From Burkholderiales bacterium (GTDB taxonomy: Bacteria > Pseudomonadota > Gammaproteobacteria > Burkholderiales > Burkholderiaceae_C), in the NCBI GenBank assembly GCA_016185015.1, contig JACPOI010000020.1:372001-436000 (forward strand): DNA of 64,000 bases, written 5' to 3'. Of this stretch, positions 41,800 to 51,654 are shown one piece after another. The position numbers and the translations under genes are program-made. How positions within the stretch are numbered: the first letter of the stretch is position 1; each line of letters starts with the position of its first letter. The notes beneath the pieces are model-generated. The model had not been told where the DNA came from and made no database searches. It was given only the letters and a program-made list of their open reading frames with translations.

Positions 41800-42472
41800 G
41801 TGAGGCTCCGGGGTGTTCGGTGGAATGGTAGGCGCGCAGCAGCTGCCGCAGATGGGCCTGCTGTGCGGGGACCAGATAGGGTAGCAGCAAACCGAGCGCA
41901 TGCCCGGCGCCGCGCAGCACCGCGGCCTGCAGGCCTTCGGGTTCCAGCGCGTGGCGTGGGTCCAGCGCGTACTCGAAACTCAGCCAGTAGCTCAGCAGCA
42001 CCACCTGGCGCGTGGCCAGGCCGGCGGCATCCTCGGCCTCGATCTGCAGCGCACCGCTGCCCTGCAGCCGGGCCAGCAGGGTGCCCAGGGCGACGGTCTG
42101 GTCGTGCAGGGCCTGCTGGATGCCGGCTTCGAGCCGGCGGTTGCGGCTGAGCAGCAGGTTGAGGTCGCGGTAGAGGAAGCGGTGGTCCCAGATGCGCTCG
42201 AACAGGCTGTGCATGAAGAACCAGGCGCCCTCCACGTCGCGCACGTCCCCGGCAGCTGGCAACAGGCCGGCCAGGGCCTGTTCGTACTGCTCGAAGAGGG
42301 CATTGACCAGGCCGTCCTTGGCCGGGTAGTGGTAGTAGAGATTGCCCGGGCTGATGCCCAGTTCGCCGGCGATCTGGGTGGTAGAGACGTTGGGTTCGCC
42401 GTAGCGGTTGAACAGCGCCAGCGCCGCCTCCTGGATGCGCTGGGCGGTGCGGCGTGGCGCCTTTTTGGCCAT
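41792..42472 (-). CDS. TetR-family transcriptional regulator
   Basis: A 226-residue TetR regulator. The N-terminal helix-turn-helix is RIQEAALALFNRYGEPNVST and IAGELGISPGNLYYHYPAKD (about 12-53), followed by an all-helical ligand domain with LYRDLNLLLSRN. This arrangement resembles TetR regulators of lipid and PHA metabolism (family impression). Its ATG overlaps the phasin stop by one base, and it overlaps the ACBP gene by 8 bases. It probably senses an acyl-CoA or related lipid and autoregulates the operon. Confidence 0.87.
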   Translation of the reverse strand: MAKKAPRRTAQRIQEAALALFNRYGEPNVSTTQIAGELGISPGNLYYHYPAKDGLVNALFEQYEQALAGLLPAAGDVRDVEGAWFFMHSLFERIWDHRFLYRDLNLLLSRNRRLEAGIQQALHDQTVALGTLLARLQGSGALQIEAEDAAGLATRQVVLLSYWLSFEYALDPRHALEPEGLQAAVLRGAGHALGLLLPYLVPAQQAHLRQLLRAYHSTEHPGASHE

Positions 42473-42951
42473 CAGCCCTTGGTCTTGCGGGCCACCTTGC
42501 GCGGTGCGACCTTCTTGGCGGGGGCGGCTTTTTTGGCCGGCGCGCTGCGGGGGGCGCGGGACGACAGCAGTTTCTCCAGCTCGGCCAGGCGCGCGTTCAG
42601 CAACTGCACGTCGCGCGCCGAGGGGATGCCCAGGCGCTGCAGGGCACGCGCCACACGGTCCTCGAACAGGCCTTCGAGCTTGTCCCACTGGCCGGTGGCC
42701 CGGTCGCCGATCTCGTGCGCCAGGCTGCTGACCTTCTGGCTGGCCTCGGCCAGCTTGCCCTCGGCCGTGGCCTGCGCCTTGCGCTGCATGGTCAGGCCTT
42801 CCTGCACCAGGGCGTCGAAGACCTTGCCGCCTTCCTGCTGGGCCTTGGTGAAGGCGCCCAGACCGGCCAGCCAGATCTGATGGGCCGAGTCGCGCACCGG
42901 GTCGGCGGCGGAGGACGGGGTGGCACTGCGCGGGGTCGATTTGCTGCTCAT
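42472..42951 (-). CDS. Phasin-family (PhaF/PhaM-like) polyhydroxyalkanoate granule protein
   Basis: A 159-residue protein. The phasin domain (about residues 20-120, [20 protein letters not shown]) is followed by a predicted coiled-coil helix ([17 protein letters not shown]) and a histone-H1-like basic tail rich in AAPAKK repeats. Such proteins coat PHA granules, and the basic tail can bind DNA to link granules to the nucleoid (established for PhaF and PhaM). It is the first gene of a tight phasin-TetR-ACBP operon and is divergent from the polysaccharide cluster. Confidence 0.88.
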   Translation of the reverse strand: MSSKSTPRSATPSSAADPVRDSAHQIWLAGLGAFTKAQQEGGKVFDALVQEGLTMQRKAQATAEGKLAEASQKVSSLAHEIGDRATGQWDKLEGLFEDRVARALQRLGIPSARDVQLLNARLAELEKLLSSRAPRSAPAKKAAPAKKVAPRKVARKTKG

Positions 42952-43081
42952 GGTGCTTTGCTCCTGGAAGGGCCGGTATGAACGGGACTGTACGCCCACT
43001 CGGGCCGGCGCGCCAGTGCCCCGGGGACGGGCTTTTCCGGGGTGCCCATACGATAAACTTGAGCCTTCAAATACAGCCTGG

Positions 43082-43100
43082 GGCCCGCATGAGGCGGGCC
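43082..43100 (+). promoter_or_regulatory. Leader hairpin before rmlB
   Basis: GGCCCGC (43082-43088) and GCGGGCC (43094-43100) pair over a 5-base loop, ending 21 bases before the rmlB ATG. It lies in the 170-bp divergent region between the phasin gene and the polysaccharide cluster. It may tune expression of the cluster; function is inferred. No convincing JUMPstart or ops element was found here. Confidence 0.35.
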
Positions 43101-43121
43101 AACCCGGCCACAGGGGATTCC

Positions 43122-44177
43122 ATGATTCTTGTCACTGGCGGCGCAGGCTTTATCGGCGCCAATTTTGTGCTGGACTGGCTGGCTCAGACCGACGAGCCGG
43201 TGCTCAATCTCGACAAGCTGACCTACGCCGGCAACCTGGAAAACCTGGCTTCGCTGCAGGGCGACAAGCGCCACGTTTTTGTGCAGGGCGATATCGCCGA
43301 CAGCGCCCTGGTGGCGCGCCTGCTGCCCGAGCACCGGCCGCGCGCCGTGGTCAACTTCGCGGCCGAGTCGCATGTGGACCGCTCCATCCATGGCCCGGAA
43401 GATTTCATCCAGACCAATATCGTCGGCAGCTTCCGCCTGCTCGAGGCCGTGCGGGCCTACTGGGGCGGCCTGGATGAAGCCTCCAAGACGGCTTTCCGCT
43501 TCCTGCATGTTTCCACGGACGAGGTCTACGGCTCGCTCGCGCCCGGAGAGCCGGCTTTTACCGAACAGCACCGCTACGAACCCAACAGCCCCTACAGCGC
43601 CAGCAAGGCCGCCAGTGATCACCTGGTGCGTGCCTACCACCACACCTACGGCCTGCCGGTGCTCACCACCAACTGCAGCAACAACTACGGTCCCTACCAC
43701 TTCCCCGAGAAGCTCATTCCGCTGATGATCGTCAACGCCCTGGCGGGCAAGCCGCTGCCGGTCTATGGCGACGGCATGCAGATCCGTGACTGGCTCTACG
43801 TCAAGGACCACTGCAGTGCCATCCGCCGCGTGCTGGCTGCGGGGAAGCTAGGCGAGGTCTACAACGTGGGCGGCTGGAACGAGAAACCCAATATCGAGAT
43901 CGTGCAGACCCTGTGCGCCCTGCTGGACGAACTGCGACCGCGCACCGACGGCAAGAGCTACCGCGAACAGATCAGCTACGTGAAGGACCGCCCGGGCCAC
44001 GACCGGCGCTACGCCATCGACGCGCGCAAGCTGGAGCGGGAACTGGGCTGGACGCCGGCCGAGACCTTCGAGACCGGCATCCGCAAGACCGTGGTGTGGT
44101 ATCTGGAACATCCGGACTGGGTGGCGCACGTCTTGTCCGGCGCCTACCGCGACTGGGTGCAGAAGCAGTACGCCTGA
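43122..44177 (+). CDS. rmlB: dTDP-glucose 4,6-dehydratase RmlB
   Basis: A 351-residue extended short-chain dehydrogenase. The NAD motif is [10 protein letters not shown] (6-15), the catalytic triad residues are Thr132-Asp133-Glu134 (STDEVYG) and Tyr158/Lys162 (YSASK), and TYAGNLENL is diagnostic for RmlB. It converts dTDP-glucose to dTDP-4-keto-6-deoxyglucose, the second step to dTDP-L-rhamnose. The ATG at 43122 was chosen over an upstream ATG (42978) lying in the divergent leader. It overlaps rmlD by one base (TGATG). Confidence 0.96.
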   Translation: MILVTGGAGFIGANFVLDWLAQTDEPVLNLDKLTYAGNLENLASLQGDKRHVFVQGDIADSALVARLLPEHRPRAVVNFAAESHVDRSIHGPEDFIQTNIVGSFRLLEAVRAYWGGLDEASKTAFRFLHVSTDEVYGSLAPGEPAFTEQHRYEPNSPYSASKAASDHLVRAYHHTYGLPVLTTNCSNNYGPYHFPEKLIPLMIVNALAGKPLPVYGDGMQIRDWLYVKDHCSAIRRVLAAGKLGEVYNVGGWNEKPNIEIVQTLCALLDELRPRTDGKSYREQISYVKDRPGHDRRYAIDARKLERELGWTPAETFETGIRKTVVWYLEHPDWVAHVLSGAYRDWVQKQYA

Positions 44178-45094
44178 TGTCGGGTATGAAAATTCTGCTG
44201 CTCGGCAAGAACGGCCAGGTCGGCTGGGAGCTGCAGCGCTCTCTGGCCGTGCTGGGCGATGTCGTCGCGCTGGACCGGCTGGGGGCCGACGGCCTGTGCG
44301 GCGACCTGAGCGATCTGGCGGGATTGGCGCAGACCGTGCGCAGCGTGCGACCCCAGGTCATCGTCAATGCCGCCGCACACACGGCCGTCGACAAGGCCGA
44401 GAGCGAGCCTGAACTGGCACGTACCCTCAACGCGCTGGCGCCCGGGGTGCTGGCGCAGGAGGCGCGGCAACTGGGGGCCTGGCTGGTCCACTACAGCACC
44501 GACTATGTGTTCGACGGTAGTGGCAGTGGGTCCTGGAAAGAGTCTGACGCAACGGCGCCGCTGAGCGTCTACGGCCGCACCAAGCTCGAAGGCGAACAGC
44601 TGGTCGCCGCCAGCGCTTGCCGGCACCTGATTTTTCGTACCAGCTGGGTCTATGGTGCGCGAGGCGGCAATTTCGCCCGGACCATGCTGCGCCTGGCCGC
44701 AGAACGTGATCAGTTGAAGGTGATCGATGACCAGATCGGGGCACCTACCGGGGCTGACCTGCTGGCCGATGTGACGGCCCACGCCGTCCGCCATGTGCTG
44801 CCGCCCATGCGCCGCAACGATTTGACGCCCTCGGGTATCTACCACCTCGCGGCGGCCGGCGAGACCAGCTGGCATGCTTATGCCCGGTTTGTACTGGGGC
44901 AGGCGCAGGGGGCTGGGGTGGCGCTGAAGGTGGGGCCGGATCAGGTGCTGGCTATCCCGACCTCGGCCTACCCGACACCGGCCAAACGGCCGCACAATTC
45001 ACGCTTGGACACCACATTGCTGCAAAACACCTTTGGCCTGACGCTGCCGCACTGGCAGGTTGGGGTGGCGCGTTTGCTGGCAGAAACCCTCTGA
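44177..45094 (+). CDS. rmlD: dTDP-4-dehydrorhamnose reductase RmlD
   Basis: A 305-residue reductase. The nucleotide-binding loop is GKNGQVG (10-16), followed by STDYVFDG (107-114) and the catalytic Tyr132/Lys136 (YGRTK). It performs the final NAD(P)H-dependent reduction to dTDP-L-rhamnose. The ATG at 44177 overlaps the rmlB stop; a second ATG at 44186 (MKILLL) is a possible alternative. The order rmlB-rmlD-rmlA-rmlC is common in Burkholderiales. Confidence 0.95.
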   Translation: MSGMKILLLGKNGQVGWELQRSLAVLGDVVALDRLGADGLCGDLSDLAGLAQTVRSVRPQVIVNAAAHTAVDKAESEPELARTLNALAPGVLAQEARQLGAWLVHYSTDYVFDGSGSGSWKESDATAPLSVYGRTKLEGEQLVAASACRHLIFRTSWVYGARGGNFARTMLRLAAERDQLKVIDDQIGAPTGADLLADVTAHAVRHVLPPMRRNDLTPSGIYHLAAAGETSWHAYARFVLGQAQGAGVALKVGPDQVLAIPTSAYPTPAKRPHNSRLDTTLLQNTFGLTLPHWQVGVARLLAETL

Positions 45095-45115
45095 GACATA
45101 TCCGAGATATCGACC

Positions 45116-46003
45116 ATGACACAACGCAAGGGCATCATCCTGGCCGGCGGCTCCGGCACCCGGCTGCACCCGGCCACGCTGGCCATGAGCAAGCAACTGC
45201 TGCCGGTCTACGACAAGCCCATGGTCTACTACCCGCTCACCACGCTGATGCTGGCGGGCATGCGCGACATCCTGCTTATCAGCACGCCGCAGGACACGCC
45301 GCGTTTCTCGCAATTGCTGGGTGATGGCGGCCAGTGGGGGTTGAACCTGCAATACGCCGTGCAACCCAGCCCGGACGGACTGGCGCAGGCCTTCATCATC
45401 GGTGAGTCCTTCGTGGGCAACAGTCCGAGCGCGTTGGTGCTGGGTGACAACATCTACTACGGTCACGACTTCCACGGCCTGCTGGGCGCGGCGGACGCGA
45501 AAACCAGTGGGGCCACCGTCTTTGCCTACCATGTGAACGACCCCGAGCGCTACGGCGTGGTGGCCTTCGATGCCCAGGGCAAGGCCAGCAGCATCGAGGA
45601 AAAGCCCAAGGTCCCGAAGAGCAACTACGCCGTCACCGGCCTGTACTTCTACGACCAGCAGGTGGTGGACATCGCCAAGGCGGTCAAGCCCAGCGCCCGC
45701 GGCGAACTGGAGATCACGACGGTCAACCAGACCTATCTGGAGCGTGGGCAGCTCAGCGTGCAGATGATGGGGCGCGGTTATGCCTGGTTGGACACCGGCA
45801 CCCACGACAGCCTGCTGGAGGCCAGCCAGTTCATCGCCACCTTGGAGCACCGCCAGGGCCTGAAGATCGCCTGCCCGGAAGAGATCGCCTGGCGCCACGG
45901 CTGGATCGGCGACGAGCAACTCGAGAAGCTGGCGCAGCCGCTGGCCAAGAACGGCTATGGCCAGTACTTGCTGCGCCTGCTGAAGGAAAAACGCCGTTCC
46001 TGA
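45116..46003 (+). CDS. rmlA: Glucose-1-phosphate thymidylyltransferase RmlA
   Basis: A 295-residue nucleotidyltransferase. The signature is GGSGTRLHP (11-19) with Lys26 ([13 protein letters not shown]), followed by LGDNIYYG and [20 protein letters not shown]. It makes dTDP-glucose from glucose-1-phosphate and dTTP, the first and feedback-controlled step of the rhamnose pathway. It lies 21 bases after rmlD and 9 bases before rmlC. Confidence 0.97.
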   Translation: MTQRKGIILAGGSGTRLHPATLAMSKQLLPVYDKPMVYYPLTTLMLAGMRDILLISTPQDTPRFSQLLGDGGQWGLNLQYAVQPSPDGLAQAFIIGESFVGNSPSALVLGDNIYYGHDFHGLLGAADAKTSGATVFAYHVNDPERYGVVAFDAQGKASSIEEKPKVPKSNYAVTGLYFYDQQVVDIAKAVKPSARGELEITTVNQTYLERGQLSVQMMGRGYAWLDTGTHDSLLEASQFIATLEHRQGLKIACPEEIAWRHGWIGDEQLEKLAQPLAKNGYGQYLLRLLKEKRRS

Positions 46004-46012
46004 GACGGACCA

Positions 46013-46564
46013 TTGATCGTGCTCGCCATCCCAACTGCCATTCCTGACGTCCTGATCATCGAACCCAAGGTGTTCGGTGATGCGCGTGGATTCTTTTTTG
46101 AGAGCTACAACGAGCGCGCATTTGCTCAAGCCAGCGGCCTGGAGTTGAATTTCGTACAGGACAACCACAGCCGTAGCGCCCAGGGTGTCTTGCGCGGTCT
46201 GCACTACCAGTTCAGACAGCCGCAAGGCAAGCTGGTGCGGGTGGTGCGCGGCAGCGTGTACGACGTGGCGGTGGACTTGCGCAAGTCCTCGCCAACCTTC
46301 GGGCGCTGGGTCGGTGTGGCGTTGAGCGACAGCAACCACCGCCAGCTCTGGGTGCCGGCCGGCTTCGCGCACGGTTTTTTGGTCACCAGTGAGTCGGCCG
46401 ACTTCCTCTACAAGACCACCGACTACTACGCCCCCGAGCATGAGCGGTGTATCGCGTGGAACGACCCGGCCATCGGCATCCAGTGGCCGCTCGATGGCGC
46501 GCCGCAACTCTCGGGCAAGGACCAGGCCGGCCTGCCGCTGTCCCGCGCCGAGGTCTACGCCTGA
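46013..46564 (+). CDS. rmlC: dTDP-4-dehydrorhamnose 3,5-epimerase RmlC
   Basis: A 183-residue cupin epimerase. Key residues are Arg61 and His64 (RGLHYQF), Lys73, FAHGF at 119-123 and Tyr139 (TTDYYAPEHE). It inverts C3 and C5 of the 4-keto sugar before RmlD acts. No ATG is available at the family start, and translation must begin at a TTG (46013) or GTG (46019). A rare start codon may keep its level low relative to rmlA. Confidence 0.94.
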   Translation: MIVLAIPTAIPDVLIIEPKVFGDARGFFFESYNERAFAQASGLELNFVQDNHSRSAQGVLRGLHYQFRQPQGKLVRVVRGSVYDVAVDLRKSSPTFGRWVGVALSDSNHRQLWVPAGFAHGFLVTSESADFLYKTTDYYAPEHERCIAWNDPAIGIQWPLDGAPQLSGKDQAGLPLSRAEVYA

Positions 46565-46595
46565 AGGCTTGGGTCGCGTCGAAGAAGCCCATACC

Positions 46596-47606
46596 ATGAA
46601 CATTCTGCTCACTGGCGGCGTCGGTTACATCGGCAGCCATGCCGCTGTGGTACTGGCGCAGGCCGGCCATGACGTCGTCCTGTACGACAACCTGTATAAC
46701 AGCCGGGCCGATGTGGCGCCGCGACTGGCGCAGATTGTCGGCCGCGCCGTGCTGCTGGTTCAGGGTGATGTGCGCGACACGGATTTTCTGGCGCAGACGC
46801 TGCGGGCCAGGCATGTTGACGCAGTGATACATTTTGCCGGCCTGAAGTCCGTCGGCGAGTCCATTGCCCGGCCGCTGGCCTATTATGAGAACAACGTGGC
46901 GGGCACCCTCAGCCTGCTGCAGGCCATGCAGGATGCGGCGATCCGCACGCTGGTGTTCAGCTCCACGGCCAACATCTATGGCGCTCCGCACTGTCTGCCG
47001 GTGGACGAGGCGCACCCCATGGCGCCCACCAATCCCTACGGCCGCAGCAAGCTCCAGATCGAACAGATGCTGGCCGATCTCGCCGCCGCGGACGCGGCCT
47101 GGCGCGTGGCCTGCCTGCGCTACTTCAACCCGGTCGGCGCGCATGACTCGGGGCTGATCGGCGAGGACCCCCGCGGCATGCCGGACAACCTCATGCCCGT
47201 CATCGCCCAGGTGGCCGGCGGTCGGCGTGCCCGCCTCGATGTCTATGGCCGGGACTACCCGACGCCCGACGGCACCGGCGTGCGCGACTACATCCACGTC
47301 ATGGACCTGGTGGAAGGCCACCTGGCGGCGCTCGATTTCCTGGCGCAGCACACGGGCTGGCATGCCGTCAATCTGGGCACCGGGCGCGGCCACAGTGTGC
47401 TGGAGATGGTGCGGGCTTTCGAGGCCGCCAGCGGGCGCGCTGTGCCCTGCCACTTTGCCGCTCGTCGTCCGGTCGATGTTGCCAGCTGTTACGCCAGCGC
47501 CGAAAAGGCCCGTACCATGCTGAACTGGCAGGCCCGCCGGACGCTGGAAGACATGTGCGCCAGTACCTGGAACTGGCAGCAGCAAAACGAACAACGCTCA
47601 TCATGA
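46596..47606 (+). CDS. galE: UDP-glucose 4-epimerase GalE
   Basis: A 336-residue epimerase. The NAD motif is GGVGYIGSH (7-15), the catalytic residues Ser122-Thr124 (SSTANIYG) and Tyr148/Lys152 (YGRSK), with LRYFNPVGAHDSG and DGTGVRDYIHVMDL following. It interconverts UDP-glucose and UDP-galactose, or the N-acetyl forms, and so can supply galactose units to the glycan. The start is the ATG at 46596. Its stop overlaps the manC start by 4 bases. Confidence 0.93.
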   Translation: MNILLTGGVGYIGSHAAVVLAQAGHDVVLYDNLYNSRADVAPRLAQIVGRAVLLVQGDVRDTDFLAQTLRARHVDAVIHFAGLKSVGESIARPLAYYENNVAGTLSLLQAMQDAAIRTLVFSSTANIYGAPHCLPVDEAHPMAPTNPYGRSKLQIEQMLADLAAADAAWRVACLRYFNPVGAHDSGLIGEDPRGMPDNLMPVIAQVAGGRRARLDVYGRDYPTPDGTGVRDYIHVMDLVEGHLAALDFLAQHTGWHAVNLGTGRGHSVLEMVRAFEAASGRAVPCHFAARRPVDVASCYASAEKARTMLNWQARRTLEDMCASTWNWQQQNEQRSS

Positions 47607-49042
47607 ACATCACCCCCGTCATCCTCTGTGGTGGCTCCGGAACCCGCCTGTGGCCGCTGTCGCGCGCCGGTTTTCCCAAACAGTTCCTGGTTCTCTCCGG
47701 GGACAACAGCCTGTTCCAGCAGGCGGTGGAACGCATCCAGGCCGCGGCTGCGCCCGACATCCGCGTGGGCGAGACCCTGGTCGTCACCAACGAGGAGCAC
47801 CGTTTCCTGGCGCTGGACCAGTTGCGTGAACTGAAAGACGTGAGGGCCACGCTGCTGCTGGAGCCGCAGGCGCGCAACACGGCGCCTGCGCTGACGCTGG
47901 CGGCCCTGCAGGCCAGCGCCCAGGGCGAGGATCCCATCCTGGTGGTGACACCGGCCGACCAGACAGTGACCGACGGCCATGCCTACACTGCAGCATTGCA
48001 GGCGGCGGTGCGTGCCGCCGCCGGGGGCGCCATCGTCATCCTGGGCGTGACGCCCGACCGGCCCGAGACCGGCTACGGCTATATCCAGGCCGGGGCCGTA
48101 CTGCCCTCGGGTGGCGCCTATGCGGTGCAGGCCTTCGCCGAAAAGCCCGATGCGGCCACGGCGCAGCGCTATCTGGCGCAAGGCGGCTATTATTGGAACG
48201 CCGGCATGTTCGTGCTCAAGGCCAGCACTTGGCTCAAGGCCTTGGGTCAGTTCCGCCCCGACATCGCCAGCGCCACCCAGGCCGCCTGGGCGGGCAAGGC
48301 GGTCGATGCGCCCTTCATCCGGCCCGACAAGGCGGGTTTTGCCGCCGTGCCGTCCGAGTCCATCGACTACGCCGTCATGGAGCAGTGCCCGGGTTCGACC
48401 GTACCCATCCACATGGTGCCGCTGGCCGCCGGCTGGAACGACCTGGGCGCCTGGGAGGCCGTCTGGCAGGTGGGCGCGCAGGACGCACAGGGCAATGTCG
48501 TGCACGGTGACGTGCTGACCGCCGATACGCGCAACTCGCTCATCTATGCCGGCAGCCGGCTGGTCGGCACGGTCGGCATCGACAACCTGGTCGTAGTCGA
48601 GACCGCCGACGCCGTGCTGGTGGCCGACCGCAGCCAGAGCCAGAACGTGAAGAAGCTGGTGACGGCGCTGGAGCAGCAGAAACGCGAAGAGCAGACGCTG
48701 CACCGCAAGGTGCACCGGCCCTGGGGCTGGTACGACAGCATCGACCAAGGCGAGCGCTTCAAGGTCAAGCGCATCCAGGTCAAGCCCGGCGCCAGCCTGA
48801 GCCTGCAGAAGCACCACCACCGCGCCGAGCACTGGATCGTTGTCACCGGCACGGCCGAGGTGACCTGTGGCGACAAGAAGATCCTGCTGGGCGAGAACCA
48901 GTCGACCTACATCCCGCGGGGCGAGGTGCATCGCCTGGCCAACCCGGGCAAGGCGCCGCTGGAGATCATCGAGGTGCAGAGCGGCGCCTACCTGGGGGAG
49001 GATGACATCGTGCGGTTTGATGATCACTACGGGAGGTCATGA
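47603..49042 (+). CDS. manC: Mannose-1-phosphate guanylyltransferase / mannose-6-phosphate isomerase
   Basis: A 479-residue bifunctional enzyme. The N-terminal nucleotidyltransferase domain has [19 protein letters not shown] and a later AEKPD. The C-terminal cupin has [30 protein letters not shown] and [12 protein letters not shown]. It makes GDP-mannose, the precursor used by the next gene, gmd. Translation starts at 47603, coupled to galE. No phosphomannomutase (ManB) gene is in the window. Confidence 0.95.
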   Translation: MNITPVILCGGSGTRLWPLSRAGFPKQFLVLSGDNSLFQQAVERIQAAAAPDIRVGETLVVTNEEHRFLALDQLRELKDVRATLLLEPQARNTAPALTLAALQASAQGEDPILVVTPADQTVTDGHAYTAALQAAVRAAAGGAIVILGVTPDRPETGYGYIQAGAVLPSGGAYAVQAFAEKPDAATAQRYLAQGGYYWNAGMFVLKASTWLKALGQFRPDIASATQAAWAGKAVDAPFIRPDKAGFAAVPSESIDYAVMEQCPGSTVPIHMVPLAAGWNDLGAWEAVWQVGAQDAQGNVVHGDVLTADTRNSLIYAGSRLVGTVGIDNLVVVETADAVLVADRSQSQNVKKLVTALEQQKREEQTLHRKVHRPWGWYDSIDQGERFKVKRIQVKPGASLSLQKHHHRAEHWIVVTGTAEVTCGDKKILLGENQSTYIPRGEVHRLANPGKAPLEIIEVQSGAYLGEDDIVRFDDHYGRS

Positions 49043-49043
49043 A

Positions 49044-50129
49044 ATGAGCAAGATCGCACTTGTCACGGGTGTAACGGGGCAGGACGGCTCCTACCTGGCA
49101 GAACTCCTGCTGAGCAAGGGTTATGTCGTGCACGGCATCAAACGTCGCGCATCTTCCTTCAACACGAGTCGCATCGACCACCTCTATCGGGATCCTCACG
49201 AGGAAGGTGTGCGCTTCTTTCTGCACCACGGCGACCTGACGGATTCGTCCAATCTCATCCGGCTCATTCAGCAGATCAAGCCCGACGAGCTATACAACCT
49301 GGCGGCACAAAGCCATGTGGCCGTTTCATTCGAGGAGCCGGAATACACGGCGAATTCAGACGCGCTAGGTACCTTGCGCCTGCTTGAGGCGATCCGGATC
49401 CTGGGACTGGAGAAAACGACGCGTTTCTATCAGGCCAGCACCTCCGAACTGTACGGGCTGGTTCAGGAAACCCCGCAGAAAGAAAGCACCCCGTTCTATC
49501 CACGCTCGCCTTACGGGATCGCAAAACTCTATGCCCACTGGATCACGGTCAACTATCGTGAGGCCTATGGCATGTATGCCTGCAATGGAATTCTTTTCAA
49601 TCACGAATCTCCCGTGCGCGGCGAGAATTTCGTCACGCGCAAGATTACCCGCGCACTGGCGCGCATCAAGCTCGGGTTGCAGGATCGTCTCTATCTTGGC
49701 AATCTGGATGCAAAGCGCGACTGGGGACATGCCCGTGATTATGTCGAGGCACAGTGGCTCATGCTGCAGCAGGACAAGCCGCAGGATTTCGTGATCGCCA
49801 CAGGCGTCCAGCACAGCGTGAGGTATTTTGTCGAGGCCGCGGCCGGCGAATTGGGAATTGCAGTTCGCTGGGAAGGTGCGGGGGTGGATGAGAAGGGTTA
49901 CGACGCGCGCGGAAATTGCATCGTCTCGGTCGATCCGCGTTACTTCCGTCGAACAGAGGTGGACACCTTGCTGGGCGACGCAAGCAAGGCCAGGGCTGAA
50001 CTGGGCTGGACGCCGAAGACAAGTTTTGAAGAGCTCGTGCGGGAGATGGTGCACGAGGATCTGAAGTCCGCGGAGCGGGATGAGCTGGTCAAGCGGCATG
50101 GTTACCACGCCAACGATTACCACGAGTAA
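49044..50129 (+). CDS. gmd: GDP-mannose 4,6-dehydratase Gmd
   Basis: A 361-residue dehydratase. The motifs are [16 protein letters not shown] (8-23), [14 protein letters not shown], the catalytic STSELYG and [10 protein letters not shown], and [16 protein letters not shown]. It makes GDP-4-keto-6-deoxymannose, the branch-point for GDP-fucose, GDP-rhamnose or GDP-perosamine. No fucose synthase or Rmd follows; instead a perosamine-type aminotransferase appears 2.5 kb on. The start at 49044 follows GGGAGG. GC content falls noticeably from this gene onward. Confidence 0.96.
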   Translation: MSKIALVTGVTGQDGSYLAELLLSKGYVVHGIKRRASSFNTSRIDHLYRDPHEEGVRFFLHHGDLTDSSNLIRLIQQIKPDELYNLAAQSHVAVSFEEPEYTANSDALGTLRLLEAIRILGLEKTTRFYQASTSELYGLVQETPQKESTPFYPRSPYGIAKLYAHWITVNYREAYGMYACNGILFNHESPVRGENFVTRKITRALARIKLGLQDRLYLGNLDAKRDWGHARDYVEAQWLMLQQDKPQDFVIATGVQHSVRYFVEAAAGELGIAVRWEGAGVDEKGYDARGNCIVSVDPRYFRRTEVDTLLGDASKARAELGWTPKTSFEELVREMVHEDLKSAERDELVKRHGYHANDYHE

Positions 50130-50135
50130 TCCTGA

Positions 50136-51620
50136 ATGAAGTTGAGCCGTAATCTGTTGGCGGGACTGGCAAATTCCGTCTGGTCTGCGCTGCTTGGGTT
50201 TGCGGTGGTTCCGTTCTATCTCGGCTATCTGGGCATGGAGGCCTATGGCTTGATCGGCTTCTACATGACGATGCAGGCCATGCTCCAGTTGCTGGACATG
50301 GGACTGGCCCCGGCCATCAATCGCGAGGTGGCGCGCAACTCGGCGGGCCGGGATCTGAAGAGGGTCGGGGGGTTGTTGCACACCTTGGCGGTCGTCTATT
50401 GGTGCGTGGCCGGCCTGATCGCGCTGCTGGTGACACTGTTGTCGTCATGGATTGCGGAACGCTGGCTGCAGTCTTCGCAACTGTCTCCTCAGACAGTTGC
50501 CGGCGCGGTGATGTTGATGGGGCTGGTGGCGGCCTGTCGTTGGCCGCTGGGGCTGTATCAAGGCGCGTTGATCGGGGCGCAGCGCGTGACGGTTGCCAGT
50601 TCGATCAACATGGCGATGGCGACGGTCAGCAGCGTAGGGGCGCTGTTTGTGCTCGCATATGCTTCGCCCTCGATAGAGGCCTTCTTCATCTGGCAGGCGG
50701 GTGTCGGCTTGGCGCATGCCTTAGCCATGCGATTGGCGGCGTGGCGAGTGGTGGGACGAAGCGGTGGACTGCGGTTCGATCCCGGGGAGATTTGGGCAAT
50801 CTGGCGTTTTTCGGCGGGCATGAGCGGCATCGCGGTGACGGCTCTGGTATTCACGCAGCTGGACAAATTGGTCTTGAGTAGAACAGTCGGGCTGGAAGCT
50901 TTCGGGCATTACATGCTGGCGACCCTGGTGGTCAGTGGGCTTCAGGTCTTGATCGTCCCCGTCTTCAATGTCATCTATCCCCGCATGGCTGCGCTGGTTG
51001 AGGCAGGGGAGGCAACGCAGCTGGTCGATATGTACCGCTCTGGGACCCGCATGTTTGCACTGGTCGTCTTCCCGGTGGCCATGCTGATCGCCGTGTTTGC
51101 ATACGACTTCGTGGCCGTCTGGACCCGGAGCCCGGAGGTGGCAGCCCACGTCGCGCCAATCATCACTTTGCTGGTGTTGGGATCGGCACTGAATGCGGTC
51201 ATGTATTTTCCCTATGCGCTTCAGTTGGCTTACGGGAAGACCTGGATTCCTCTTGCGCTCAATGTGGCACTGACGGGGCTGATGGTGCCTTTGGTCCTGA
51301 CTTTGGCGCACGATCATGGCGCAGTCGGTGGGGCCGTGGCATGGCTCGTCATCGAAACGGTATATGTGGTGGTCGGTCCCTGGCTGACCCATAAATTCCT
51401 GCTCAAGCGCATGGCGACCAGGTGGCTGCTTCAGGATGTTGGTGTGCCACTGGGGCTGACCATTGTCATGGGCGGCGTCGCACATTGGTTTGTCCAGAAG
51501 GCTGAACTACCTTTTTATCTGGAAGTGATGGTGGTCCTTCTGTTTGTTGTGCCGGTGATTGGCGTGATTGTCAGGAAGTCGCCCAGGTTGCGGCATCTGG
51601 CGGGCTCATTGTTCGCCTGA
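50136..51620 (+). CDS. wzx: Wzx-type polysaccharide flippase
   Basis: A 494-residue protein with about 12-14 hydrophobic helices spread along the whole length and few polar loops. It starts NLLAGLANSVWSALLGFAVVPFYLGYLG, a typical polysaccharide biosynthesis (MVF/PST) family opening. Such proteins flip undecaprenyl-linked oligosaccharide across the inner membrane. It begins 6 bases after gmd. The presence of a flippase without ABC export genes points to a Wzx-dependent pathway. Base composition is lower in GC than the rml genes. Confidence 0.87.
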   Translation: MKLSRNLLAGLANSVWSALLGFAVVPFYLGYLGMEAYGLIGFYMTMQAMLQLLDMGLAPAINREVARNSAGRDLKRVGGLLHTLAVVYWCVAGLIALLVTLLSSWIAERWLQSSQLSPQTVAGAVMLMGLVAACRWPLGLYQGALIGAQRVTVASSINMAMATVSSVGALFVLAYASPSIEAFFIWQAGVGLAHALAMRLAAWRVVGRSGGLRFDPGEIWAIWRFSAGMSGIAVTALVFTQLDKLVLSRTVGLEAFGHYMLATLVVSGLQVLIVPVFNVIYPRMAALVEAGEATQLVDMYRSGTRMFALVVFPVAMLIAVFAYDFVAVWTRSPEVAAHVAPIITLLVLGSALNAVMYFPYALQLAYGKTWIPLALNVALTGLMVPLVLTLAHDHGAVGGAVAWLVIETVYVVVGPWLTHKFLLKRMATRWLLQDVGVPLGLTIVMGGVAHWFVQKAELPFYLEVMVVLLFVVPVIGVIVRKSPRLRHLAGSLFA

Positions 51621-51654
51621 CGGCTTCCGGCGAATTGCCGGTGTGGATCGCACG

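Noticed and set aside
45116-46003. Antisense minus-strand frame of 537 codons across rmlA and rmlC (44999-46612)
   Set aside because: rmlA and rmlC on the plus strand are full length with all catalytic motifs; the opposite frame has none.
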